11,899 nucleotides of DNA from Bacteroidota bacterium (GTDB lineage Bacteria; Bacteroidota; Bacteroidia; Bacteroidales; UBA4417), in NCBI GenBank assembly GCA_020048595.1, contig JAIFMH010000194.1, positions 1 through 11,899 on the forward strand, given 5' to 3'. A model generated the notes under the pieces. The model saw nothing but the letters and a program-made list of their open reading frames with translations. It made no database searches and was not told the origin of the DNA. Every line of letters begins with the position of its first letter. Position 1 is the first letter of the stretch. Both the position numbers and the translations under genes were made by a program. Positions 1 through 6,567 of the stretch are shown piece after piece.

Positions 1-64
1 CAGGATCAATAACATCAGGACAAAAGATATTGAGCAAAAATACGTTTTTATTGAGGCTTTTTAA
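1..64 (+). CDS. Possible 3' end of an unidentified upstream gene (partial)
   Basis: A reading frame is open from base 2 to a TAA at 62-64. It gives about 20 residues ending in KYVFIEAF, with mixed charged and aromatic residues that look protein-like. It is too short to assign to a family. Another + frame is also open here, to 69-71, so the choice of frame rests only on how the peptide looks. If real, it is the C-terminus of a gene lying mostly outside the window and transcribed in the same direction as dnaX. Confidence 0.22.
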   Translation, partial: RINNIRTKDIEQKYVFIEAF

Positions 65-283
65 AAGATAATTTTTGAGGCTTATTCAGGAAACAGCAAT
101 TTTGAAAAACTATTATGTTTTATGGGCAACATATTTAGATGAATTCTGTCTTACTTAAAATTCAAATAACCACTTTCACTAATATTGAACCAAAGGTAAA
201 ACCGGACAAGCAGTTAATACACATAAGGGTTGACTACTCACTCATTTTTATTAACAAACGGGCTCTCATTAGCCGAATTGTTT

Positions 284-291
284 TACTTTTG
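284..291 (+). promoter_or_regulatory. Candidate Bacteroidota -7 promoter element for dnaX
   Basis: TACTTTTG matches the Bacteroidota sigma-ABfr -7 consensus TAnnTTTG at every fixed position. Transcription would start near 297 and leave a leader of about 70 nt before the dnaX ATG at 370. No TTTG-like -33 element lies 19-21 bp upstream, and the 8-mer is short enough to occur by chance in AT-rich DNA. Confidence 0.35.
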
Positions 292-312
292 AATTTGAAT
301 AATTTTCTTTCC

Positions 313-343
313 TCTGAATCGAACCAAACCAATCCGATTCGGG
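313..343 (+). promoter_or_regulatory. Stem-loop in the putative dnaX leader
   Basis: TCTGAATCG (313-321) can pair with CGATTCGGG (335-343). The stem is 9 bp, seven Watson-Crick pairs including the GAATCG/CGATTC core plus two G-U pairs, around a 13-nt loop. It ends 26 nt before the dnaX ATG and has no T-run after it, so it is not a typical intrinsic terminator. A role in translation or mRNA stability is only inference. Confidence 0.3.
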
Positions 344-369
344 AATAATGACTTAACCTTCCGTTAAAT

Positions 370-2262
370 ATGGATAATTTTATAGTATCGGCACGTAAAT
401 ATCGTCCTGTTACATTCAGTACTGTTGTAGGTCAGATTTCGATCACCGGAACCCTGAAAAATGCAATTCGAAACAATCAGCTCGCACAGGCATTCCTTTT
501 TTGTGGGCCACGTGGAGTTGGCAAAACCACTTGTGCGCGTATCCTGGCTAAAACTATAAACTGCCTGCAGCCAACTGCTGATACTGAACCTTGTAATGAG
601 TGTACCTCCTGTAAAGCTTTTAACGATTCGGCTTCATTCAATATTCATGAACTGGATGCCGCTTCAAATAACAGTGTCGACGATATCCGTAACCTGGTTG
701 AACAGGTAAGGATACCACCGCAAATGGGAAAATATAAAGTGTATATCATTGATGAGGTGCACATGTTATCGTCACAAGCTTTCAATGCATTTTTAAAAAC
801 ATTGGAAGAACCGCCTGCATACGCAAAATTTATACTGGCTACTACTGAAAAGCATAAGATTATTCCAACCATACTTTCGCGTTGCCAGATTTTTGATTTT
901 AAGCGCATTACTGTTGATGATATAGCAAAGCATCTTCTGTTTGTTGCTAACAGCGAAGGCGTTACTGCCGATCCTGAAGCACTTCATATTATTGCTCATA
1001 AAGCGGATGGTGCACTTCGTGATGCATTGTCAGTATTTGATCAGATGGTTAACCTGGGCGACAGGTTTATAAGCCGCGAACTGGTTCTTGAAAACCTGAA
1101 TGTACTCGATTATGAATATTACTTCCGTATTATGGATTATATGCGTGATGGAAATTTCAGGGATACTTTGCTGATTATTAATGATGTTATTGAAAAGGGT
1201 TTCGATGGACAGCATTTTATTACCGGGATGGGAGAGCATTTACGGAACTTACTGATGAGTATTGATGCAGCAACAGTAAAACTGATTGAAACCAGCGATG
1301 CTATCCGTGCAAAATATTCAAATCAGGCACGTACTGTTTCCATGCAATTATTGATTGATTCACTCGATATTATTAACAAGTGTGATATAACTTACCGTAC
1401 ATCCAACAACAAAAGACTTGCACTTGAAGTTCCGCTGATTCAGATATGTCGTTTGAGTGGCCAGATGCAAATGCAGGCAGGAATTCTGCCTCCGGCTGTT
1501 CAGGTTTCAGCAGTTCCTGAAATACAACCTGCTCCCGCTCCCCAACCGCAGATTATTGCTGCGCCAATCTACCCCTTAGCAAATCCGGTTGTGGCTGCTG
1601 CACCTGCAATTTCTGAGCCTATTCCAACTCCTGTTCCTGTTCCTGTTCACGTGTCTGTTCCTGAAGAAATTAAAGCTCCTGTTACAGAACATCCTGCTCC
1701 GCCCGAAACTCCCGTTGCCAAAGTTATACCGCCAACTGAAACATTAGCCGTTCCGGAACCTGTATCTGAAGAAACTCCTGAACATGATGTTCCTGTTCAA
1801 TCGCATCACAGATCAAGTTTTTCGATAAAATCAGTAATGCAGGCTGATCAGTTAGCCGGATCGGTTAAAGCAGATGTATTAAAGGATAGAACCGGGACTT
1901 TTACCTTTGAACAAATTGAAGAAGCTTTGTTGCGTTTTGCAGAATTAAAGAAAGAAGATTCCGCTTTGTTTTATGCTTCACTTACATCGTATAAAGCTGT
2001 ATTGCAGCCGGATAATGTACTCCTGCTTACAGTGGGAAATACGGTTCTTGCAAAAGAACTTAATGACAGACGTAATATTCTGCTCGAATTTCTTCGCGAT
2101 GAGCTAAAAAATGACTTTATTACAATGCAGATCGTTGTTACCGAGCAACCTACCGAAACAAAGAAATACATGACTGATCGGGATAAACTGGATGCAATGG
2201 CAATGCAGAATCCCAATGTGAACCGACTCAGGGATCAGCTGAACCTGGAATTGGATCTTTAA
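370..2262 (+). CDS. dnaX: DNA polymerase III subunit gamma/tau (DnaX)
   Basis: ATPase subunit of the clamp loader, which loads the beta sliding clamp and tethers polymerase cores at the replication fork. The N-terminal AAA+ region shows Walker A GPRGVGKT (46-53), zinc-binding cysteines C65, C75, C78 and C81, Walker B IIDEVH (126-131), and the ILSRC motif (168-172) with the arginine finger. A Pro/Ala/Val-rich linker covers about 375-475, followed by a C-terminal domain (about 495-630) matching the tau part that binds other replisome subunits. At 630 residues this is a full-length tau-type protein. I see no A AAA AAG slippery heptamer near the domain boundary, so production of a short gamma form is not supported. 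The start gives MDNFIVSARKYRP, the expected family N-terminus. A candidate promoter and stem-loop lie upstream. Confidence 0.97.
   Translation: MDNFIVSARKYRPVTFSTVVGQISITGTLKNAIRNNQLAQAFLFCGPRGVGKTTCARILAKTINCLQPTADTEPCNECTSCKAFNDSASFNIHELDAASNNSVDDIRNLVEQVRIPPQMGKYKVYIIDEVHMLSSQAFNAFLKTLEEPPAYAKFILATTEKHKIIPTILSRCQIFDFKRITVDDIAKHLLFVANSEGVTADPEALHIIAHKADGALRDALSVFDQMVNLGDRFISRELVLENLNVLDYEYYFRIMDYMRDGNFRDTLLIINDVIEKGFDGQHFITGMGEHLRNLLMSIDAATVKLIETSDAIRAKYSNQARTVSMQLLIDSLDIINKCDITYRTSNNKRLALEVPLIQICRLSGQMQMQAGILPPAVQVSAVPEIQPAPAPQPQIIAAPIYPLANPVVAAAPAISEPIPTPVPVPVHVSVPEEIKAPVTEHPAPPETPVAKVIPPTETLAVPEPVSEETPEHDVPVQSHHRSSFSIKSVMQADQLAGSVKADVLKDRTGTFTFEQIEEALLRFAELKKEDSALFYASLTSYKAVLQPDNVLLLTVGNTVLAKELNDRRNILLEFLRDELKNDFITMQIVVTEQPTETKKYMTDRDKLDAMAMQNPNVNRLRDQLNLELDL
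1630..1647 (+). repeat. CCTGTT hexanucleotide repeat in the DnaX linker
   Basis: Three perfect tandem CCTGTT units are in frame with dnaX and encode Pro-Val three times (codons 421-426). They sit in the low-complexity linker between the AAA+ and C-terminal parts. Slippage by whole units would only change linker length by two residues, so it should be tolerated. Confidence 0.8.
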
Positions 2263-2288
2263 AAAGTTCAAGTTTAACTGATCGTCAA

Positions 2289-2319
2289 TTTGACCTGATT
2301 GCATAAAGGAATATTTTTT
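2289..2319 (+). promoter_or_regulatory. Candidate promoter for the acyltransferase gene
   Basis: TTTG at 2289-2292 is followed after 19 bp by TATTTTTT at 2312-2319. This fits the Bacteroidota layout of a TTTG -33 box and a TAnnTTTG -7 box, with one mismatch (final T for G). Transcription would start near 2325, about 35 nt before the ATG at 2360. The -33 box overlaps the small palindrome GTCAATTTGAC (2284-2294). Confidence 0.4.
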
Positions 2320-2359
2320 AATATTTCATTGTACCCTGTAAATAACTGATCTCATATCT

Positions 2360-2923
2360 ATGAAAAAAAAAATTGCACATTTAATATTGACCATTTTTGG
2401 CTGGAAAGTAATTAATAATATTCCTCCTGATGCTAAAAAATTTGTAACTCTAATGGCTCCGCATACCAGTAACTGGGACTTCCTGATTGGTTGGTTAGGA
2501 TATATGTCGATTGGATTGGATTCAAAATACCTTATTAAAAAAGAGGCCTTTGCTTTTCCTTTAGGTAAACTTGTTACCGCAATGGGTGGAATGCCGGTTG
2601 ATAGGAAAGCAAGTACGAATGTGGTAACACAGGTTGGCGAAATGTTTAATAAAGTCGATAGCCTGGTAATAACTATAGCTCCTGAGGGAACCCGTAGCCT
2701 GAGTAAAAACTGGAAACGTGGTTTTTATTATATTGCATTACATGCCAATGTTCCTATAGCCCTTGGATTTCTTGACCATAAAACCAAAACTGGTGGAATA
2801 GGTAAGTTGATTACTCCTTCCGGTGATTATGAAGCAGATTTAAAAGAGATAGAAGAATTTTATTTCGATAAAGAAGCCCGGTATCCCGAGAAATTTAATC
2901 TTAGTGCTCAATACCGGAAATAG
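2360..2923 (+). CDS. PlsC-like lysophospholipid acyltransferase family protein
   Basis: Predicted membrane-associated acyltransferase that would move an acyl chain to a lysophospholipid or glycerol-phosphate acceptor. The catalytic HX4D motif is HTSNWD (H35-D40), GGMPVDR (76-82) matches the family block before the acceptor site, and APEGTRS (107-113) is the phosphate-binding block. An N-terminal hydrophobic stretch (about 5-20) probably lies in the membrane interface. At 187 residues it is shorter than classical PlsC (about 240), but small members with these blocks are common in Bacteroidota. It follows dnaX after 97 bp with its own candidate promoter. The sequence does not settle the true substrate: 1-acyl-glycerol-3-phosphate, an ornithine or glycine lipid, or another lysolipid. 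I therefore give no gene symbol. Confidence 0.85.
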   Translation: MKKKIAHLILTIFGWKVINNIPPDAKKFVTLMAPHTSNWDFLIGWLGYMSIGLDSKYLIKKEAFAFPLGKLVTAMGGMPVDRKASTNVVTQVGEMFNKVDSLVITIAPEGTRSLSKNWKRGFYYIALHANVPIALGFLDHKTKTGGIGKLITPSGDYEADLKEIEEFYFDKEARYPEKFNLSAQYRK

Positions 2924-3029
2924 TTTGTCATTTCAGTTTTTTGCCGGGAAAGGAGTTTCTAGAATTAAACTATTATCATCAATCCGTTCCGGCACAAATT
3001 AATTCAATAATTCATTTCCAGATTCTACT

Positions 3030-3911
3030 ATGAAACTTCTTACCCCATCTCATTTTGCAGATTACGAACTTATTGATTCAGGCGGTTTCGAGAAATTGGA
3101 GCGCTTTGGTCAATTTATAATAATCCGCCCTGAGCCTCAGGCAATATGGAATCGGTCAATGACTGAAACAGACTGGGACAAAATGTCGTCGGCAGCTTTT
3201 AAACTGGAAAAAAATGATACGGAAAAAGGACGTTGGATTTTAAAGAAAGGAATGCCTGAGCAATGGCGAATTAATTATTCGTACAAGCAAATGAATTTCA
3301 ATGTACGGCTTGGACTTACATCCTTCCGGCATATTGGTGTATTTCCTGAACAGGCGCCAAACTGGGATTTTATTTATGACCATGTTACATCCTCAAAAGA
3401 TGTGCAGCCAAAAGTGCTAAACCTTTTCGCATATACAGGAGCAGCTTCACTGGCTGCACGCGCAGCAGGAGCTGAGGTTGTGCATGTTGATTCCGTAAAA
3501 CCCGTTATTAGTTGGGCACGCGAAAACATGGAAAACAGTCAGCTCGATAATATTCGCTGGGTGGTTGAAGATGCATTAAAATTTGTGCAAAGGGAAGTCC
3601 GAAGGGGCAATACTTACACCGGTATTATTCTCGATCCGCCGGCATACGGGCGTGGCGCGGATGGCGAAAAATGGATTCTCGATGATAATCTCAATGAAAT
3701 GATCATGCTTTGCAGTAAATTGCTTTCACCTGAAAACAGTTTTCTTATCCTGAATATGTATTCGATCGGATTCTCAGCTCTGGTTGGAAATAACCTGGTA
3801 AACAGTTATTTTAACCGGGGTGAAAAAAATGAATTCGGAGAACTTTACCTGGCTGATAAGTATGGTAAAAAACTTCCACTCGGCACTTTTTTAAGGTTCA
3901 GCCGTTCTTAA
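3030..3911 (+). CDS. Class I SAM-dependent methyltransferase, RlmI/COG1092-like
   Basis: Predicted SAM-dependent RNA methyltransferase. The SAM-binding glycine-rich loop is NLFAYTGAAS (131-140), an acidic residue D154 ends the next strand (VHVDS), and the active-site motif is LDPPAYGRG (201-209), a DPP variant of the NPPY type. The region before it (about 80-115, with LGLTSFRHIGVFPEQ) resembles the central strand-rich domain of RlmI-type 23S rRNA cytosine-C5 methyltransferases. The protein has 293 residues against nearly 400 in E. coli RlmI. I see no N-terminal PUA RNA-binding domain, so target recognition may differ. It starts 106 bp after the acyltransferase gene and an intrinsic terminator follows it. 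The methyltransferase fold is clear, but the substrate (rRNA or other) is inferred. Confidence 0.85.
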   Translation: MKLLTPSHFADYELIDSGGFEKLERFGQFIIIRPEPQAIWNRSMTETDWDKMSSAAFKLEKNDTEKGRWILKKGMPEQWRINYSYKQMNFNVRLGLTSFRHIGVFPEQAPNWDFIYDHVTSSKDVQPKVLNLFAYTGAASLAARAAGAEVVHVDSVKPVISWARENMENSQLDNIRWVVEDALKFVQREVRRGNTYTGIILDPPAYGRGADGEKWILDDNLNEMIMLCSKLLSPENSFLILNMYSIGFSALVGNNLVNSYFNRGEKNEFGELYLADKYGKKLPLGTFLRFSRS

Positions 3912-3956
3912 TATCTGGAAAATATAGAAACACGCTATTTCCTCTGTTGAATCAAA

Positions 3957-3984
3957 TCCTTCCCGAAACAGGAAGGACTTTTTG
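3957..3984 (+). terminator. Intrinsic terminator after the methyltransferase gene
   Basis: A perfect 7-bp stem, TCCTTCC (3957-3963) with GGAAGGA (3971-3977), encloses a 7-nt loop and is followed by CTTTTTG. It lies 45 bp after the methyltransferase stop and 60 bp before the hydrolase start. The hydrolase should therefore be a separate transcription unit. Confidence 0.7.
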
Positions 3985-4045
3985 TTATGCCAGGATCTAA
4001 ACAAAAAGAAAATTATATTGTTATTTTCGGTATACATACTATAAA

Positions 4046-4966
4046 ATGAGATATTTCATATTGCTTTTCTTGCTGGCTTTTATCCTGGAATCTGCTGAAG
4101 CTCAAAAAATTAAAATTCAGGACCCTGTTCGTTTTCTGGCACTTGGCGATTCATATACCATCGGTCAAAGTGTGAGTATTTATGATCGCTGGCCAAATCA
4201 GCTTTCGACTGAATTAACAAAACTGGGTTATACCGTTGCTGACGTTAAATTTATTGCACAAACAGGCTGGCGCACTGACAATTTGAAAAATGCCATTGAA
4301 CAGCAACAGCCTTTAACAGGATATAACCTGGTTTCACTTCTCATAGGTGTTAACAATCAATACCAGGGTGGGAGCACAGCAACCTATTACACCGAGTTTG
4401 AGAGTTTACTCAAAACAGCTTTACTTCTGGCATCAGATAAACCAGAGCATGTTTTTGTGCTTTCAATTCCTGATTATGCTTACACTCCTTTTGGTGCTGG
4501 AAGTTCAATTATCAGCAACAGGATCGATGAGTTTAATTCCATCAACAAAATAATTTCTGAAAGCTATCGGGTAAAATATGTTGACATAACATCCATTTCC
4601 AGGCAGGGATTGATACAACCTGAATTGGTAGCTTCTGACGGTTTGCACCCCAGTGGCGTCATGTATGAAAAGTGGGTACAGGAGATTTTAAAAAGCATTG
4701 AGAAAGAATTAGGAGTTGAAGATGAATCCGTGTCGGGTCATGGTAAGTATTATACAATTGATCAACGACAATTAACAGTGAAATCATCAAAACAAAGAGG
4801 TTCAGCTTTTATTTATAATTCCAGTGGTCAGATTATGCATAAAGGCCTCATGTCAGCTAATTCCGGACTCACTTTTCATCTTGGCTCGCTACCAGCCGGT
4901 TTGTACATACTGGTAATGGAAAATGAAGGGGAAATCCTTCACAAATCTAAGTTTATCCTTCCTTAA
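4046..4966 (+). CDS. Secreted SGNH/GDSL hydrolase with T9SS sorting-tail-like C-terminus
   Basis: Predicted exported esterase/lipase-type hydrolase. Residues 1-19 form a signal peptide (hydrophobic core FILLFLLAFIL, likely cleavage after AEA). The four SGNH blocks are present: GDS with nucleophile S36, G74 in TGWRT, N103 in IGVNN, and SDGLHPSG with D198 and H201. The catalytic domain ends near 222. A linker and a beta-rich tail (about 235-306) follow, with IYNSSGQIMHKG, LGSLPAGLYIL and a final KSKFILP. This resembles type A C-terminal sorting domains of type IX secretion substrates, so export to the cell surface or medium is inferred. The tail match is by pattern, not by search. The natural ester substrate is unknown. 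The gene lies tail to tail with the DUF5103/plug gene, 41 bp apart. Confidence 0.85.
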   Translation: MRYFILLFLLAFILESAEAQKIKIQDPVRFLALGDSYTIGQSVSIYDRWPNQLSTELTKLGYTVADVKFIAQTGWRTDNLKNAIEQQQPLTGYNLVSLLIGVNNQYQGGSTATYYTEFESLLKTALLLASDKPEHVFVLSIPDYAYTPFGAGSSIISNRIDEFNSINKIISESYRVKYVDITSISRQGLIQPELVASDGLHPSGVMYEKWVQEILKSIEKELGVEDESVSGHGKYYTIDQRQLTVKSSKQRGSAFIYNSSGQIMHKGLMSANSGLTFHLGSLPAGLYILVMENEGEILHKSKFILP

Positions 4967-5007
4967 ATTTTGAGTTAGATTTGCTGAAAGCAATTCGTAT
5001 GTAAGTG

Positions 5008-6330
5008 TTATTTCCCGCTTTCAAAACTTCCGGTTCCAATAAGTTCATCGTATAATTCACCCCTTGAACGGTGATAAACGAGTATAGTATAACTGTTGCG
5101 GGTTATCGAATGGTTTCCTTCAACCCAGGTTGCATCACCTGATTTTGAATTATTTGGAAGCATCAGGTATAAATAATTATAATAGCCTTGCTTGAATAGA
5201 ATGTTAGCTTCATAAGCTTTCTTCCTGAAATTATATTCCATTTTATTTTCAGGTGTATATTGCCATCCGTTAAATCCACCGGCAACGTATAAATTTCCTT
5301 CAACAATTGGAGCCTCGTACGGAAGATAAAACTTCACAATCACATACTCGCCTGAATTTGAAACAGAAGGTTCATCATCTGTTTTTAACAGGAATTTCCC
5401 ATTAATGTCATCATCAAAAGTATATTCTTTAAAAGTACGTTTCTCGCTTTCCCAAAGTTTAGCGTAAAACATAGTATCGTCATAGGTAATAGCCCTAACC
5501 TTTTCTGAAATTAATTTTATGCTCTTCAAATCAAATCTCCTGAATTCATTATTCCCGTCAAACAGGTTAGTCCCGTTATCGTATGAATAATCAAGCACAT
5601 CATTTCGGACCATATAAGGTTTAAGGTTGGTTAGAGCAATATCCCAGCGCCAATTCTGTAAAATAACAACTTTAATATCCTGGTATGGCGCATCAATGCG
5701 GTATCCTGCTGTATTGATGGTAAAATCAACTTCCTGCTTTGTTTCATAATCATCCGAAGTTCCTGCTCGTCCGATTGAGGCATTTACTGATACTTTAGGA
5801 TCAACAACCATAAACCGTCGTGTAAATGCATTTATTTCATTTCCATTATCATCACGTGAATAAACTCTTAAAATATAATTTCCCGATTTCTTTAAAATAA
5901 ACCGGTCATTGGGGAAATAAAATTCATAATGAGTGTATGTAGTTCGGGTATTAAATGAAGGTTCATATTTTTCTACTTGTTCTTCTTCATTCCCTTCAAG
6001 ATATTCATTCGTCCAGATGGGTGATTTTTCCCAATCTGCATTGCAATGCGTAACCTGGTAGTAGTATTGATTGAAATTTCTGTTCAGATCATCAAACCCA
6101 ACCCGGAATCGCTCTTCGCTGTTAAGGGATATAACAGGATCGGTAAGTTCAAAACCAACCCTCGAAATTTCAACGGACTGAATGAATTTCTGATACACAT
6201 GATTATTGTTTCTCACATAATCCTCTGAATAGAAATCAACAGAATCAGGAACAACTATTTTTCTTTCAGGAATGAGATGGTTTCTTCCGCAAAAGTAAAT
6301 CATCTGAAGATATACCTTGTAATAACACAA
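5008..6330 (-). CDS. DUF5103 / type IX secretion system plug-family protein
   Basis: Resembles the Bacteroidota family DUF5103, now linked to the Plug protein that closes the periplasmic side of the SprA translocon in type IX secretion. The typical opening block is present, with YSEDYVRNNNHVYQ, GFELTDPVISLNS and VGFDDLN, then NADW and a beta-rich body. The region around 344-388 (YVAGGFNGW at 348-356) looks like an immunoglobulin-like or CBM48-like sheet. The start is uncertain. The longest frame begins at a TTG (6330) after an in-frame TAA. The only nearby ATG is at 6303 and would give 431 residues. Neither start yields a signal peptide, although a periplasmic protein should have one. A minus-strand TACTTTTG box sits at 6290-6297, inside the frame. 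The family call is fairly confident; the exact role in this organism is inferred. Confidence 0.8.
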   Translation of the reverse strand: MCYYKVYLQMIYFCGRNHLIPERKIVVPDSVDFYSEDYVRNNNHVYQKFIQSVEISRVGFELTDPVISLNSEERFRVGFDDLNRNFNQYYYQVTHCNADWEKSPIWTNEYLEGNEEEQVEKYEPSFNTRTTYTHYEFYFPNDRFILKKSGNYILRVYSRDDNGNEINAFTRRFMVVDPKVSVNASIGRAGTSDDYETKQEVDFTINTAGYRIDAPYQDIKVVILQNWRWDIALTNLKPYMVRNDVLDYSYDNGTNLFDGNNEFRRFDLKSIKLISEKVRAITYDDTMFYAKLWESEKRTFKEYTFDDDINGKFLLKTDDEPSVSNSGEYVIVKFYLPYEAPIVEGNLYVAGGFNGWQYTPENKMEYNFRKKAYEANILFKQGYYNYLYLMLPNNSKSGDATWVEGNHSITRNSYTILVYHRSRGELYDELIGTGSFESGK

Positions 6331-6391
6331 ATGATGCCGGATTATTATTTAAATACAGAATGATAAAAAATTCAACCGGATTAGAGATTTG

Positions 6392-6404
6392 ACTAATTAT
6401 TAGT
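6392..6404. promoter_or_regulatory. 13-bp perfect palindrome in the plug-nqrA divergent region
   Basis: ACTAAT and ATTAGT flank a central T and form a perfect dyad. It lies 62 bp upstream of the plug frame and about 114 bp before the nqrA -7 box. It has the size of a dimeric repressor site, but nothing identifies a binding protein. Confidence 0.3.
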
Positions 6405-6416
6405 GCCTGGTTAAAT

Positions 6417-6462
6417 TATAATCAGAACTGATTTTGGCTACTTATGGAAAGCGCTGATTATA
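6417..6462. promoter_or_regulatory. Clustered inverted repeats upstream of nqrA
   Basis: AATCAG-AA-CTGATT is a perfect 14-bp dyad at 6420-6433. The arm TATAATCAG (6417-6425) is also the exact reverse complement of CTGATTATA at 6454-6462, so the CTGAT word occurs three times in alternating orientation within 46 bp. The cluster ends 55 bp before the candidate nqrA -7 box. It could be an operator or activator site. Confidence 0.33.
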
Positions 6463-6517
6463 TTATCGAATTGTTAAAAAAAAAGATATATACGAATAAA
6501 ATACATCTAAATTTATC

Positions 6518-6525
6518 TATATTTG
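6518..6525 (+). promoter_or_regulatory. Candidate -7 promoter element of the nqr operon
   Basis: TATATTTG matches the Bacteroidota -7 consensus TAnnTTTG at all fixed positions. It lies 42 bp before the nqrA ATG at 6568 and would give a leader of about 35 nt. No TTTG is seen 19-21 bp upstream, so the -33 box is weak or absent and an activator may be needed. Confidence 0.45.
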
Positions 6526-6567
6526 CCAATTCTTTACCATTCCTAAAACAAGCATATACTATACATT

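Larger units (their letters stand above)
65..369. other. Intergenic region upstream of dnaX
   Basis: This 305-base AT-rich stretch holds no gene I can support. A 69-codon frame at 139-348 has no recognisable domain and is probably chance. The 9-bp word TTGAGGCTT occurs twice, at 51-59 and 75-83, a minor direct repeat that spans the left edge. The stretch also contains a TAnnTTTG-type -7 box (284-291) and a stem-loop (313-343), both listed separately. It most likely serves as the dnaX promoter and leader. Confidence 0.5.

Noticed and set aside
139..348. 69-codon open frame upstream of dnaX
   Set aside because: No domain, unremarkable composition, and it overlaps the candidate dnaX promoter and stem-loop. 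It is most likely chance.
370..2262. Programmed frameshift in dnaX to make a gamma subunit
   Set aside because: I see no A AAA AAG heptamer near the end of the AAA+ part. The A-run at 2106-2111 is too near the C-terminus to produce a gamma-sized product.
4022..4029. TATTTTCG as a -7 box for the hydrolase gene
   Set aside because: It has one mismatch, no -33 box, and would leave a leader of only about 10 nt before the ATG at 4046.
4981..4993. TTGCT-GAA-AGCAA hairpin between the convergent genes as a terminator
   Set aside because: The stem is only 5 bp with a 3-nt loop, and neither strand has a good T-run after it.
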